Of a stretch of DNA of 64,000 bases, positions 15,567 through 28,548 are shown piece after piece. Under the pieces are notes generated by a model that saw only the letters and a list, made by a program, of their open reading frames with translations, was not told the origin of the DNA and did not search any database. The stretch is from Rhodobacter viridis. GTDB lineage: Bacteria; Pseudomonadota; Alphaproteobacteria; Rhodobacterales; Rhodobacteraceae. The stretch lies in assembly GCF_003217355.1 (NCBI RefSeq), contig NZ_QJTK01000003.1, forward strand, positions 280,168-344,167, given 5' to 3'. Each line of letters begins with the position of its first letter. Position 1 is the stretch's first letter. Position numbers and translations under genes: made by a program.

Positions 15567-18065
15567 ATGAAGACCCATGTCAAAGCCCTTGTCGTCGGCG
15601 GTGGTGCCGTCGGCTGTTCGATCGCCTATCACCTTGCCAAGGCGGGCTGGGAGACGATGCTTGTCGAGCGCGACGAGCTGACCTCGGGCTCGACCTGGCA
15701 CGCCGCCGGTCTGCTGCCGCTCTTCAACATGAGCTATGCGACCACCCACATCCACAAATACTCGGTCGATCTCTACAAGCAGCTGGAGGCCGAAACCGGC
15801 CTGAACGCGGGCTTCTCGGTCTGCGGCAACCTGCGCATGGCGCAGACGCAGGACCGGATGGATGAATACATGCTCTATTCCTCGGTCGCCGAGACCGCGG
15901 GCGTGTATCATGAATTCCTGACCCCCGCGCAGATCAAGGAGCGCTGGCCGCTCGTTCGCACCGACGACCTGAAGGGCGCGCTCTTCCACCCGCAGGACGG
16001 CTACATCAACCCGGCCGACGTGACCCAGGCGATGGCCAAGGGCGCCCGTCAGCGTGGCGTCGACATCGTGCGCAAGTTGCAGGTGAACGGCTACAAATGG
16101 ACCGGCTCCGAGTGGATCGTGACGCTGGAAAAGATGGTCGAAAAGGGCGGCAACCTTGTGGGCTCCGGCGAGTTCGTCGACGTGCATGCCGAGCATGTGG
16201 TGACGGCGACGGGCAACCACGCGCAGCGCACCGCGCGGCTTCTGGGCATCAAGATCCCGGCGATTCCGGTCGAGCACCAGTTCATCGTCACCGAGCCCGA
16301 TCCGATGCTGCAGGAATGGCGCAAGTCGAACCCGGAACACCCGGTTCTGCGCGATGCCGATGCGAAATGGTATGTGCGCGAGGAACGCGGCGGCTGGATC
16401 CTTGGGCCGTATGAAAAGGGCGCCCCGGCCCGCTTCCTCTATGACGTGCCGGAAACCTTCCGCGCCGACCTCTTCCCGCTCGATCTGGAGCGGATCGAGG
16501 CGGAATACATGTCGATGATCCACCGCCTGCCGTCCTCGGAAACGGTTGGTCTGAAAGACGACTTCAACGGCCCGATCTGCTACACGCCCGATGGCAACCC
16601 GCTCGTCGGCCCGGCGCCGGGGCTGCGCAACATGTGGCTGGCCGAGGGCTTTTCGTTCGGTATCACCGCCGCGGGCGGCACCGGCTATTACCTCGCCCAG
16701 CTGATGGTGAATGGCGAAGCCGAGATCGACATGGCCTCGCTCGATCCCAAGCGCTACGGCAACTGGATGACGACGGAATATGCCGCGCGCAAGAACGAGG
16801 AATGCTACGACCACGTCTTCATCCTGCACCACCCCGACGAAGAACGCGAAGCCTGCCGCCCGCTGCGCACCGCGCCCGCTTATGACCGCCAGCTCGCGCT
16901 CGGCGCGCAGATGGGTCAAGTGAACGGCTGGGAACGCCCGAACTACTATGGCCCGGTCGATGCGCCCGCCGATTTCGACCACAACAGCCGCAGCTTCCGC
17001 CGTGGCGCGTGGTGGCCCTATGCGGTCGAGGAAGCGAAAGCGATCCGTGACACTGCGGGGATCATCGACGCGGCGGCCTTCACCAAGCATCTGGTGCGCG
17101 GCGCGGGGGCGACGGCTTTCCTTGACCATTTCACCTGCAACAAGCTGCCTGCGGTGGGCCGGATCAACCTGACCTATGCGCTGACCGATGCCGGCACGAC
17201 GCGGACGGAATACACCATCGTCCGTCTGGCCGAGAACGAATACTACCTGATCTCGGCTGGTGCCTGGACCGCCTATGACTATGACTTCCTGCAGAAATCC
17301 GCCGATGATTTCATGGCGGCCGGTGGCGGTCACATCGACATCCACGATGTCACCACGCAATGGGGCGTCTATGCGCTGGCGGGCCCCAATGCCCGCGCGA
17401 TCCTGAACGAGATCGTCAAGGATGCGACCCCGGAGACGGTGCTTGGCAACAAGCGCTTCCCGTGGCTGAGTTGCCGCAACATCGAACTGGGCATGTGCCC
17501 GGTCCGCGCGATCCGCGTCGCCTATACCGGCGAGCTTGGCTGGGAACTGCACTACCCGATCGAATTCGGCCGCTACCTCTGGGATCTGATCTGGTCGGTC
17601 GGGCCGAAGCACGGGCTGAAACCGGTCGGCGCCCGCGCGCAGAACTGGCTGCGTCAGGAGAAATCCTACCGCGCCTTCGGCAACGAACTGGGCCGCGATG
17701 CGACGCCGATGGAGGCCGGTCTCGACCGCTTCATCGACCTCTCGAAGGACTTCCGTGGCAAGCAGGCGATGCTCGACACCGGCATCCGTGCGAAATGCGT
17801 GACGCTGCTCATCGACGGACCGTCGGACACCGATCCGTGGGGCAAGGAAGCGCTTATCCACAATGGCGAGAAGATCGGCCGTCTGACTTCGGGTGGCTGG
17901 TCGGTCGCCTTCGGCAAGCAGATCGGCATGGGCTATGTCCGCCCCGATCTGGCCGAGGTCGGCACCAAGCTGAAGGTGAAGATCCAGCTCAAGGAATGGG
18001 ATGCGGTCGTCACCGAAGACAGCCCGCATGATCCGACGAACGCGCGCATCCGCAAGGATGGCTGA
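15567..18065 (+). CDS. FAD-dependent dimethylglycine/sarcosine dehydrogenase-like protein with GcvT domain
   Basis: This 832-aa two-part enzyme has an N-terminal DAO-type FAD domain (GGGAVGCSIAYHLAKAG, about 11-27) with the sequence SGSTWHAAGLL. Its His45 aligns with the covalent flavin histidine of dimethylglycine and sarcosine dehydrogenases. The C-terminal half (from about 430) is a GcvT-like tetrahydrofolate-binding domain with YTGELGWELHYP. Such enzymes demethylate N-methyl amino acids, pass the one-carbon unit to folate, and send electrons to ETF. Exact substrate (dimethylglycine, sarcosine or another) cannot be read. The ribosome site is CAGGAG. It has no obvious operon partner. Confidence 0.88.
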   Translation: MKTHVKALVVGGGAVGCSIAYHLAKAGWETMLVERDELTSGSTWHAAGLLPLFNMSYATTHIHKYSVDLYKQLEAETGLNAGFSVCGNLRMAQTQDRMDEYMLYSSVAETAGVYHEFLTPAQIKERWPLVRTDDLKGALFHPQDGYINPADVTQAMAKGARQRGVDIVRKLQVNGYKWTGSEWIVTLEKMVEKGGNLVGSGEFVDVHAEHVVTATGNHAQRTARLLGIKIPAIPVEHQFIVTEPDPMLQEWRKSNPEHPVLRDADAKWYVREERGGWILGPYEKGAPARFLYDVPETFRADLFPLDLERIEAEYMSMIHRLPSSETVGLKDDFNGPICYTPDGNPLVGPAPGLRNMWLAEGFSFGITAAGGTGYYLAQLMVNGEAEIDMASLDPKRYGNWMTTEYAARKNEECYDHVFILHHPDEEREACRPLRTAPAYDRQLALGAQMGQVNGWERPNYYGPVDAPADFDHNSRSFRRGAWWPYAVEEAKAIRDTAGIIDAAAFTKHLVRGAGATAFLDHFTCNKLPAVGRINLTYALTDAGTTRTEYTIVRLAENEYYLISAGAWTAYDYDFLQKSADDFMAAGGGHIDIHDVTTQWGVYALAGPNARAILNEIVKDATPETVLGNKRFPWLSCRNIELGMCPVRAIRVAYTGELGWELHYPIEFGRYLWDLIWSVGPKHGLKPVGARAQNWLRQEKSYRAFGNELGRDATPMEAGLDRFIDLSKDFRGKQAMLDTGIRAKCVTLLIDGPSDTDPWGKEALIHNGEKIGRLTSGGWSVAFGKQIGMGYVRPDLAEVGTKLKVKIQLKEWDAVVTEDSPHDPTNARIRKDG

Positions 18066-18071
18066 AACCAG

Positions 18072-18095
18072 CGGGCCGGGGGAAACCCCGGCCCG
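18072..18095 (+). terminator. Hairpin terminator after DMGDH-like gene
   Basis: CGGGCCGGGG / CCCCGGCCCG, a perfect 10-bp stem with a 4-nt loop (GAAA), starts 7 nt after the stop codon. Confidence 0.75.
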
Positions 18096-18120
18096 TTCGC
18101 TTTGGGGCTGCGGTCGCAAG

Positions 18121-18175
18121 GGCGTATTTGGGCCAAGAAGAAGCTGGGTGTGTTTCTTCTTGGCCCAAATACGCC
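18121..18175. repeat. Dispersed intergenic inverted repeat, copy 3 (perfect)
   Basis: Arms 18121-18142 and 18154-18175 are perfect 22-bp inverse complements with an 11-nt spacer. This is the best-preserved copy of the repeat in the window. It sits between the convergent DMGDH-like and GH25 genes. Confidence 0.9.
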
Positions 18176-18201
18176 GGGGGGTGAATTGGCCGAAGGCCGA
18201 G

Positions 18202-18220
18202 AGGGGGGCAGCGCCCCCCT
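18202..18220. terminator. Hairpin terminator before GH25 stop
   Basis: AGGGGGGC / GCCCCCCT, 8 bp with an AGC loop followed by TTTTCC on the plus strand, 8 nt from the stop of the minus-strand GH25 gene. Confidence 0.7.
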
Positions 18221-18227
18221 TTTCCTG

Positions 18228-19067
18228 TCAGCGCTGGGCGCGGGCGGCGAGCCAGCTTTCCCACGCCCCGCGCGATCCGGCAAAGGCGTTGATGTCGACG
18301 ATGCCGCCCACGCCCGGAACGACGCCGGTGCCGGTATATTGCCAGAAGGTCCAGCGCTCGCCCGGGTAGCGCTCGGACGGATGCGCTGTGACGGCGCGCA
18401 GCCAGAAATCCACCCCCGACATGCTGCCCAGATCGTTGTCGCGGTAGAAATCCGGGGTGGTGTAGACGACCGGCTGGGTGCCGTAATGGCGCTCGAGCAG
18501 GCTCAGGAAGGTGCGCATTTCCGACCGCACCCAGGCCGCATCGGGGCGCGCCTTGCAGCTGGGCGAATCGGGGTTCCACTCGATGTCGAGCACCGGCGGC
18601 AGATCGCCCGCCTGTTCGGGGACATTGCGGATGAACCAGGCCGCCTGTTCCGAGGCCGGGCGGCAGAAATAGTAGAAGTGATAGGCGCCGACCGGCACAC
18701 CGGCCGCGCGCGCGGGGCCCGCGTTCTGTTCAAATCCCGGATCGACACGGTCGCCGCCCTCGGTCGCCTTCAGCCAGGCAAAGGACACCCCGGCCCGCCG
18801 GGCCGCGCGCCAATCGATCGCGCCCTGATAGCGCGAGGCATCAAGGCCATGCACCGCGTAGCGCGCGGGTGTGATGCCCTGCCAGTCATGCGGATCGGTG
18901 TCGCCAAAGCCCGAGGGCAGGCCGGGGGCGCGGAAATCGGCGGCATCCATGCCCGAGGGCGATTCGAGCCGCCCTTTCACCGGGCCATGATGCCCGCGCC
19001 CGTGATGGCCGCAGCCCATAACCAGCGCGCAAAGCGCCGTCGTGACGAGAATCGTTGAAATCCGCAT
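18228..19067 (-). CDS. Lipoprotein GH25 muramidase-like protein
   Basis: This 279-aa protein starts with a lipoprotein signal (STILVTTALCALVMGC, with lipidated Cys about residue 19). The rest is a glycoside hydrolase family 25 domain, which cuts the glycan strand of peptidoglycan. Recognisable parts are VHGLDASRYQGAIDW (about 72-86, first acidic residue), FAWLKATEGGDRVDPGF, GAYHFYYF, and PPVLDIEWNPDSPSC carrying the catalytic Asp and Glu. It is predicted to be anchored in the outer membrane or periplasmic face. A Gly/His-rich spacer (HHGRGHHGP) follows the lipid anchor and might bind metal. It stands alone on the minus strand. Confidence 0.9.
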   Translation of the reverse strand: MRISTILVTTALCALVMGCGHHGRGHHGPVKGRLESPSGMDAADFRAPGLPSGFGDTDPHDWQGITPARYAVHGLDASRYQGAIDWRAARRAGVSFAWLKATEGGDRVDPGFEQNAGPARAAGVPVGAYHFYYFCRPASEQAAWFIRNVPEQAGDLPPVLDIEWNPDSPSCKARPDAAWVRSEMRTFLSLLERHYGTQPVVYTTPDFYRDNDLGSMSGVDFWLRAVTAHPSERYPGERWTFWQYTGTGVVPGVGGIVDINAFAGSRGAWESWLAARAQR

Positions 19068-19164
19068 GCCTGCCTCTGCCCGTGCTGGTCTGATTGGAGC
19101 AAAGGGTGACGCAAAACGCCCCCGCTGTCACGGGGGCGTGGCCGGGCTTGCGGAAATTTGACGC

Positions 19165-19524
19165 TCAGGCGCTGGTGGCGCCCGGCTGATCGGCGGCGAG
19201 TTCGTCCCAGCAGGCCAGCGCATGGGCCGCATACATCATCGCCGGGCCGCCGCCCATCTGGATCGCCACGGCGCAGATATCGGCCAGCTCTTCGCGCGTG
19301 CCACCCGCGCGCATCATCGCGCCGATGTGAAAGCCGATGCAGGGTTCGCAGCGTTGGGCGATGCCCATGGCGAGCGCGATCCATTCCTTCTGGCGCTTGT
19401 CCATCACGCCGTTCTCGGTGATGGCCTTTTCCATCTCGCCAAAGCCGCGCATCGCATCGGGGATGATCTTGCGCATCACGCGCAGCTCACCGCGCATCGT
19501 CTCGATCTTGGTCTTGTAGCTCAT
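19165..19524 (-). CDS. Carboxymuconolactone decarboxylase/AhpD-like protein
   Basis: This 119-aa protein of the AhpD/CMD fold has the peroxidase-type motif CEPCIGFHIGAMM (two cysteines and a His) at about residues 57-69. The start at 19524 is preceded by AAAAGGAGG. An in-frame Met at 19572 would overlap the upstream gene. It sits 44 nt downstream of the DAO-type oxidase in the same direction, consistent with an operon in which it could remove peroxide formed by the oxidase (inference). The CMD label is a fold name, not proof of muconolactone activity. Confidence 0.88.
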   Translation of the reverse strand: MSYKTKIETMRGELRVMRKIIPDAMRGFGEMEKAITENGVMDKRQKEWIALAMGIAQRCEPCIGFHIGAMMRAGGTREELADICAVAIQMGGGPAMMYAAHALACWDELAADQPGATSA

Positions 19525-19568
19525 CTGGGCCTCCTTTTGAGACCTAGATATATTCATATTTTGGAATG

Positions 19569-20642
19569 TCAACCGAAACGCGACGGCGCGAGGTTGGACA
19601 GAAGCGCGCGGTCGAGCGCGGGCGGGCGGCCAGAGATCAGATCGGCCACCAGTTCCGCCGCTGCAGGCGCCAGCTGGAAGCCGTAGCCGCCCTGACCGGC
19701 CAGCCAGAAGAAGCCGGGCGCGGCCGCGTCAAAGCCGATCACCGGCGCGCGGTCGGGGGCGAAGGTGCGCAGCCCCGCCCAATTCGCCAGCAGCCGGGTC
19801 ACCGGGGCGGTCACGGCCTCTTCATAGCGCGCCAGCCCCTCGGCCAGCACCATGTCGTCGGCCCAGGCATCATGCGGCTCGGCCGGGTCTTCGTCGGCGG
19901 GCGAGACGATCAGCGCCCCGGCATCGGGCTTCGTATACCAGTCCTCGCCGCCGCCGATCACCATCGGCCACGAGCGCACATCCATCCCCTCGGGCGCCGG
20001 GATCCGCGCCATCGAGCGGCGCAAGGGCGTGAAACCAAGGGGCTTGACCCCGGCGAGCGCGGCCACCTGATCGACCCAGGCGCCCGCCGCGTTGATCAGG
20101 ATCTTCGCGGTGAAGACCGCGCCCCCGGCCTCGACCTCCCAACCCGCGGGGATGCGGGTGATCCGCGTCGCCCGCGCGCGGGTGCGGATCGTGGCGCCTG
20201 CGGCCCGCGCCTCGCGGGTGTAGCGGGCCAGAAGCGCATCGGTGTCGATGTCCTTGGCGCGCGCGGCATAACCGGCAAAGGCCACCGTCTCGGGGTTCAG
20301 GATCGGCCAAAGCGCCTGCGCCGCGGGGATCGTCAGTTCATCCAGTTGGAAATGGTCAAGATGATCGCGGAACCGCGCTTCGTGCGCGGCGTCATCCACC
20401 ACCATCAGCCCGCGCGGGGTGAGCAGGCCGGAGCCCTCGTAGAATGCCTGCGACGCCAGCGACAGCGCCACCACGACCGGATTTCCGTAGCGCGGTTCGT
20501 AAAGCGCGGCCGAGCGCGCCGAGGCGTGATAGGCCAGATCGGCCTCGGCCTCGAGCAGGGTCGCCGTGCCGAGGGGGGCCAGATGGGCGGCCGCGGAAAG
20601 CCCCGCGATGCCACCGCCAAGAATGAGAAAATCGGTCTGCAT
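19569..20642 (-). CDS. FAD-dependent DAO-family oxidoreductase
   Basis: This 357-aa protein belongs to the D-amino-acid-oxidase family. The FAD motif LILGGGIAGLSAAAHLAPLG lies at residues 6-25. Further family signs are SARSAALYEPRYG, GAWVDQVAALAG (about 190-201) and the C-terminal FFWLAGQGGYGFQLAP. The substrate could be a D-amino acid, glycine-like amine or 2-hydroxyglutarate. It lacks any membrane segment. It is read with the downstream AhpD-like gene. Confidence 0.88.
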   Translation of the reverse strand: MQTDFLILGGGIAGLSAAAHLAPLGTATLLEAEADLAYHASARSAALYEPRYGNPVVVALSLASQAFYEGSGLLTPRGLMVVDDAAHEARFRDHLDHFQLDELTIPAAQALWPILNPETVAFAGYAARAKDIDTDALLARYTREARAAGATIRTRARATRITRIPAGWEVEAGGAVFTAKILINAAGAWVDQVAALAGVKPLGFTPLRRSMARIPAPEGMDVRSWPMVIGGGEDWYTKPDAGALIVSPADEDPAEPHDAWADDMVLAEGLARYEEAVTAPVTRLLANWAGLRTFAPDRAPVIGFDAAAPGFFWLAGQGGYGFQLAPAAAELVADLISGRPPALDRALLSNLAPSRFG

Positions 20643-20735
20643 GGCGGCAGGTTAGTGAGGAGCAAGCCGGTTGAAAAGGGAGATTGCATCGGGTCCATTG
20701 CCGGGCCTAGGCTGGGGACACCCAAGGAGGCTGCG

Positions 20736-20816
20736 ATGAAACATGTTCTGATGCTTGGACTGCTGCTGACTTTGGCTGCCTGCGGTGACAGCGTGCCGCT
20801 GGTGCCGTTCCTCTGA
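20736..20816 (+). CDS. 26-aa lipoprotein-like microprotein
   Basis: ATG at 20736 is preceded by a near-perfect AAGGAGG site 5 nt away. The product is 26 aa: a lysine, a hydrophobic core LMLGLLLTLAAC with a classical lipobox (LAAC), and only ten residues after the Cys (GDSVPLVPFL). A strong terminator follows 5 nt downstream, so it looks like a stand-alone single-gene transcript. Similar tiny lipoproteins (entericidin-like) are common but usually longer. Function unknown. Confidence 0.6.
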   Translation: MKHVLMLGLLLTLAACGDSVPLVPFL

Positions 20817-20821
20817 ACCGA

Positions 20822-20853
20822 AACGACCGGAACGAGGCTGCGTTCCGGTCGTT
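20822..20853. terminator. Perfect 13-bp bidirectional terminator
   Basis: AACGACCGGAACG / CGTTCCGGTCGTT, a perfect 13-bp stem with a 6-nt loop, lies between the convergent microprotein gene and the barrel protein gene. Confidence 0.85.
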
Positions 20854-20890
20854 CTCGTATTGCGGGTGGGGCATTTTCCCCGGTCGTGGC

Positions 20891-21592
20891 TTAGAGTCCC
20901 GGCCAGATGGCCAGCAATCCGCGCTGCTCGAAGGTTGTCCCGCGCTTGGCTCCGAAGGTGACTTTGGCGCCAACGCCAAAGTAGGTTTCCGACCCGAAAC
21001 CCTCGGCATCGGCGCTGCCGAGCTGGGCGGTCACGGCGAAGTTGTCCATGCGGTATTCCGCTTCCAACTGGGCCCGCGAGAGGTCGTAGCTGTCGACGTC
21101 GATATTGTCGTAGGAGGCGCCGAGCGTGAAGGCGTCGGTCGCTTTATAGGCGCCGCCGATCCCCATCAGCGTGCCATCTGCCAGCGGGTCGTTCATGTGC
21201 GAGACATAGACATTGCCGCTGAACTGGCCCTGCTCGAACCCGGCTTCCGCGCCATAGAAGGTATCGCCGTCGCCCTCGATCGAGTCACGGCCGATGAAGG
21301 CGCCGACCGAGGCGAATTCGCTGGCATGATAGATGCCATGCACCGCGGCACCGAAGGTATCGACATCGGTGAGCCCGAAATGGCCGATCGACATGTCACC
21401 CTGCAGGCTGAAATTGCGGTCGAAGCCAAGCTCGACGCTGCCGGAGAGCGCAGTCTTGTTCGCGGTGCCGCCGGTGTCGTCGGTGAAGGCGCTGTAATCG
21501 AGACCGAGGGTGGCCCCGGTGACGTCTGCGGCCTGAGCGACCGGGGCGCTGATCGCGCTGCATGCCAACATGCAAAGGAAAATGCGTTTCAT
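20891..21592 (-). CDS. Outer-membrane beta-barrel/porin-like protein
   Basis: This 233-aa protein has a clean signal peptide (MKRIFLCMLACSAISAPVAQA, cleavage about residue 21). The rest is built of short alternating strands with Gly/Asp turns (for example VELGFDRNFSLQGDMSIGHF and MGIGGAYKATDAFTLGASYD), typical of small outer-membrane barrels. I cannot assign a named porin. The start at 21592 is supported by GGAGGCAGGA upstream; a further-upstream Met (21649) would precede the signal peptide. The C-terminus ends WPGL rather than an aromatic residue, which is unusual for BAM substrates. Confidence 0.75.
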   Translation of the reverse strand: MKRIFLCMLACSAISAPVAQAADVTGATLGLDYSAFTDDTGGTANKTALSGSVELGFDRNFSLQGDMSIGHFGLTDVDTFGAAVHGIYHASEFASVGAFIGRDSIEGDGDTFYGAEAGFEQGQFSGNVYVSHMNDPLADGTLMGIGGAYKATDAFTLGASYDNIDVDSYDLSRAQLEAEYRMDNFAVTAQLGSADAEGFGSETYFGVGAKVTFGAKRGTTFEQRGLLAIWPGL

Positions 21593-21721
21593 TCCTGCCT
21601 CCAAATTTCTTGTCGGGCGGAACCTAGGCGGATCGAGGGGGCGAATCAACCCACGATTGCCGCTGGTGGTGGTGCCAGCATGTCGCAGCGCGAAATGTTG
21701 CGACGGACTACAAACTGTGGC

Positions 21722-21748
21722 GGCACGGAGCCGCTGGGGCTCCGTGCC
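21722..21748 (-). terminator. Terminator after carB
   Basis: GGCACGGAGCC / GGCTCCGTGCC, a perfect 11-bp stem with a 5-nt loop, begins 6 nt beyond the carB stop. Confidence 0.75.
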
Positions 21749-21754
21749 TTGGGA

Positions 21755-25087
<3,333 letters not shown>

Positions 25088-25189
25088 GGGGGACCCCTTT
25101 ATGTCATGGCGCGGCAAGACGCACCGGGCCGTGGGGTCCGGTGCGCAAATTGATGGGGGTTATAGTCAGGTCGCGGCGCGGCGCAAGCG

Positions 25190-26512
25190 TCATTGCATGG
25201 GCGGGATGCGGTTTTGAGGCAGGGGGCGGAAGGCCGCCCACAGGAAGACCGCGATCATGACGAGCATCGCCAGCGATGTCGAGACATGGGCGAAGGGGGA
25301 AAGCCAGCCGGGCAGGGCGGGACCGCGGCCGAGGTTGATCAGAAGAAGGACAGGACCCGGCAGGAGCAGCGCCCGCAAGCCAAGCGCCGGAACGACAAGC
25401 GGCAGCAGCACGAGCGACACCAGGTAGTAATAAAGCCAGCCGATCGGGCCGAGGAAGGCGAGCGTCGCGATCGCCGCCCCCCAGAGCAGGGCACGGGGCA
25501 GCGGATCGGTCTTGCGGTGCAGGGCCCAGCCGAAGCCCGCGAGCGCGATCACGATTGCGAGCTTTTGCGCGCCGGCCCAAAGCGCGGATTTCGGCAAGAT
25601 GAACCAGCCGGTGGTCGAGGTCCCGATTTCGGGCGGCAGGTCGGGGATTTTCTGTGCCAGATCCGAGCAGCAGAGGCTGCCCCAAAGCTGATCGAAGGAG
25701 GCGACGACCATCGACGAGATCGCCGTGGCATTGATCGCCTGCAGATGCGCCAGAAAGAGCGCGTGCACCGGCCAACCGGCCCAGGCGATGGAGACCAACG
25801 CCAGCGCCGCCGCAGTGGCCAGCGCGATGCCAGCGGCGCGGCCCTGCCCGGTGACGCACCAGAGCAGCGCCAGCGGCAGCGGCGTCAGCTTGAGCGCGAT
25901 CGCCACCCCCATGCACAGCCCCGCGCTCAGCGGGCGTCCCGCTGCGGCGCGTTCCAGCGCCAGAAGGGTCAGAAAGGCAACGGTGATTTGCGGTTGCCCC
26001 TGCGTCAGGGCAATCGGCACGCCATGGCTCAGGATCAGCGCGGCCACGGCGCCGATCCAGAACAGGATCTGCGCCCGCGCCGGGGGCGCGACAAGGCCCG
26101 CGAGCCGCAGCGCCAGCATCGGCATCAGCGCGAGCAACCCCGCCTGCACCCCGAGCACCGCCGCCGCGAAATTGGCAAAGCCGATCTGCCCGGTCAACGG
26201 CGCCAGCAGATGTGCCCAGAGCGGCGGATAAAGATAGGGATAGACCTGCCCGGGCCGCCCCAGCACCTCGGCCCTCGCATACCAGTCCATTGCCGGGCGC
26301 ATGGTGAAGAGCGGCTCGAGCGGGGCATAGATCCGGTCGGGCGTTCCCGCCGCCACCTCCTGCGCCGCCAGCCAGAGTGCCATCAGATCGCGCGAGGGCG
26401 CCGCAAAGCCCAGAACCCGCGTCGCCGCAAGCGCACAAAGCGCGGCAAGGGCAAGATGCAGCGCGACAGAGCGGCGGGGCGACGGGTCAGGTGTGGGCAT
26501 GGTCCGGGTCAT
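25190..26512 (-). CDS. GT87-like polytopic membrane glycosyltransferase (DUF2029)
   Basis: This 440-aa integral membrane protein has about ten hydrophobic segments. An early acidic loop SRDLMALWLAAQEVAAG (residues about 40-56) and the periplasmic segment YPYLYPPLWAHLLAP are typical of the GT-C family GT87/DUF2029, polyprenyl-phosphate-dependent mannosyl or arabinosyl transferases. The mid-protein SHGVPIALTQGQPQ also fits. Donor and acceptor are unknown. It is co-directional with carB, 102 nt upstream of its start, but a functional link is not apparent. Confidence 0.8.
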   Translation of the reverse strand: MTRTMPTPDPSPRRSVALHLALAALCALAATRVLGFAAPSRDLMALWLAAQEVAAGTPDRIYAPLEPLFTMRPAMDWYARAEVLGRPGQVYPYLYPPLWAHLLAPLTGQIGFANFAAAVLGVQAGLLALMPMLALRLAGLVAPPARAQILFWIGAVAALILSHGVPIALTQGQPQITVAFLTLLALERAAAGRPLSAGLCMGVAIALKLTPLPLALLWCVTGQGRAAGIALATAAALALVSIAWAGWPVHALFLAHLQAINATAISSMVVASFDQLWGSLCCSDLAQKIPDLPPEIGTSTTGWFILPKSALWAGAQKLAIVIALAGFGWALHRKTDPLPRALLWGAAIATLAFLGPIGWLYYYLVSLVLLPLVVPALGLRALLLPGPVLLLINLGRGPALPGWLSPFAHVSTSLAMLVMIAVFLWAAFRPLPQNRIPPMQ

Positions 26513-26668
26513 TTCGAGGTGTTGCGCCCGGATAGGCGGCGAATTTGGCTTAATTTGGGCGATTGTTCACGCAATGGCGACGGTGCGGCGCAAGGCGGTG
26601 GCTTGACTTTGCCCGGCCTTCGCGGTTGATCGGGCGACGATACGACAAGCCCGGGAAAGGGGAGAGTT

Positions 26669-28450
26669 ATGCACGCCTATCGCAGCCATACCTGCGCCGC
26701 CCTCAGCGCCGCGAATGCGGGTGAGGAAGTTCGTCTGTCCGGCTGGGTGCATCGGGTGCGAGATCACGGCGGTGTGCTCTTCATCGACCTGCGCGACCAT
26801 TACGGCATCACGCAGATCCTGTGCGACGGCGACAGCCCGGCGTTCGCGGCGCTGGAAAAGGTCCGCGCCGAATGGGTGATCCGCATCGACGGCAAGGTGA
26901 AGCTGCGCGATGCCTCGCTGGTGAACAGCAAGATCCCGACCGGCGAGATCGAGGTCTACGTCAAGGACGTGGAAGTGCTCGGCCCGGTCGAGGGCGATCT
27001 GCCGGTGCAGGTCTTCGGCGAGCCGGAATATCCGGAAGAAACCCGCCTGACCTATCGCTTCCTCGATCTGCGCCGCGAAAGCCTGCATGCGAACATGATG
27101 CTGCGCTCGCATGTGGTGCGCAGCCTGCGCAACCGGATGTGGAACACCGGCTTCACCGAATTCCAGACGCCGATCATCACCGCGTCTTCGCCCGAAGGGG
27201 CGCGCGACTTCCTCGTGCCGTCGCGCCTGCATCCGGGCAAGTTCTACGCGCTGCCGCAGGCGCCGCAGCAGTTCAAGCAGCTGATCATGGTGGCGGGCTT
27301 TGACCGTTACTTCCAGATCGCGCCCTGCTTCCGCGACGAAGATCCCCGCGCCGACCGCTCGCCGACCGACTTCTATCAGCTCGACATCGAGATGAGCTTC
27401 GTGAAGCAGGAAGACGTGTTTGCCGCCGTGCAGCCGGTCATTCAGGGGCTGTTCGAGGAATTCGGCAAAGGCAAGAAAGTCGATCCGAACTGGCCGCTGA
27501 TCGCCTATCGCGACTCGCTTCTGTGGTATGGCTCGGACAAGCCCGACCTGCGCAACCCGATCAAGATGGCCGATGTGTCGGAGCATTTCCGCGACTCGGG
27601 CTTTGCGATCTTTGCGAAGCTGCTCGAAAACGACGGCACCGAAGTGCGGGCGATCCCGGCGCCGACGGGCGGCTCGCGCAAGTTCTGCGACCGGATGAAC
27701 GCCTTTGCGCAAGCGAACGGCCTGCCGGGCATGGGCTATATCTTCTGGCGCAAGGCCGAGGATGGCTCGATGGAAGCCGCCGGTCCGATCGCGAAAGCGC
27801 TGGGCGCCGAGCGCACCGAAGCCATTCGCACGCAGCTGTCGCTGACCGAAGGCGATGCGGTGTTCTTCCTTGGCGGCAAGGCCGAGCAGTTCGAATCCGT
27901 CGCGGGCAAGGCCCGCAACGAGATCGGCCGCGAGCTGGGCCTGACGGAAACCGACACCTTCCGCTTCGCCTGGATCGTCGATTTCCCGATGTACGAGAAG
28001 ACCGACGAGGGCAAGATCGACTTCAGCCACAACCCGTTCTCGATGCCGCAAGGCGGGCTCGAGGCGCTGATGGGCGATCCGCTCAAGGTCTATGCCTATC
28101 AATATGACCTCGCCTGCAACGGCTACGAACTGGTTTCGGGCGGCATCCGCAACCACCGCCCCGACATCATGTTCAAGGCCTTCGAGCTGGCGGGCTACCC
28201 GAAGGAAGAAGTCGAGAAACGCTTTGGCGGCATGGTCAAGGCGTTCCGCTACGGGGCCCCGCCCCACGGTGGTTGTGCTGCGGGCATCGACCGGATCGTG
28301 ATGCTGCTGGCCGATACGGCGAACATCCGCGAAGTCATCATGTTCCCGATGAACCAGCGCGCCGAAGACCTGATGATGGGCGCGCCCTCCGAGCCGCTGA
28401 ACGAACAGCTGCGCGAACTGCGCCTGCGGGTTCTGCCGAAAGACGCGTGA
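26669..28450 (+). CDS. aspS: Aspartyl-tRNA synthetase
   Basis: This class II aminoacyl-tRNA synthetase has 593 aa, the normal bacterial length. The N-terminal OB fold starts [12 protein letters not shown] and has [21 protein letters not shown]. Motif 2 is [21 protein letters not shown] (about residues 221-241). The bacterial-type GAD insertion domain fills the middle. Motif 3 is [19 protein letters not shown] near the C-terminus. It charges tRNA-Asp and, in many alphaproteobacteria, also tRNA-Asn with Asp for later amidation; discrimination cannot be judged here. GGAGAG precedes the ATG. Confidence 0.97.
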   Translation: MHAYRSHTCAALSAANAGEEVRLSGWVHRVRDHGGVLFIDLRDHYGITQILCDGDSPAFAALEKVRAEWVIRIDGKVKLRDASLVNSKIPTGEIEVYVKDVEVLGPVEGDLPVQVFGEPEYPEETRLTYRFLDLRRESLHANMMLRSHVVRSLRNRMWNTGFTEFQTPIITASSPEGARDFLVPSRLHPGKFYALPQAPQQFKQLIMVAGFDRYFQIAPCFRDEDPRADRSPTDFYQLDIEMSFVKQEDVFAAVQPVIQGLFEEFGKGKKVDPNWPLIAYRDSLLWYGSDKPDLRNPIKMADVSEHFRDSGFAIFAKLLENDGTEVRAIPAPTGGSRKFCDRMNAFAQANGLPGMGYIFWRKAEDGSMEAAGPIAKALGAERTEAIRTQLSLTEGDAVFFLGGKAEQFESVAGKARNEIGRELGLTETDTFRFAWIVDFPMYEKTDEGKIDFSHNPFSMPQGGLEALMGDPLKVYAYQYDLACNGYELVSGGIRNHRPDIMFKAFELAGYPKEEVEKRFGGMVKAFRYGAPPHGGCAAGIDRIVMLLADTANIREVIMFPMNQRAEDLMMGAPSEPLNEQLRELRLRVLPKDA

Positions 28451-28470
28451 TCTTCACGCAAGCGTGAGAA

Positions 28471-28502
28471 AAAGGGTGCCGAAGGTGACGACGGCATCCT
28501 TT
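28471..28502 (+). terminator. Rho-independent terminator after aspS
   Basis: AAAGGGTGCCG / CGGCATCCTTT, 11 pairs with one G-U and a 10-nt loop, followed by CCTTTTTG. A small TCACGC/GCGTGA hairpin (28454-28467) lies just before it. Confidence 0.8.
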
Positions 28503-28548
28503 CCTTTTTGCGTAACATCCATCGCAACGTCTCTGAGGGGAGGGCAGG

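Noticed and set aside
15408..18119. A 903-codon minus-strand frame opposite the DMGDH-like gene
   Set aside because: Same reason: antisense shadow with composition bias and no recognisable motif.
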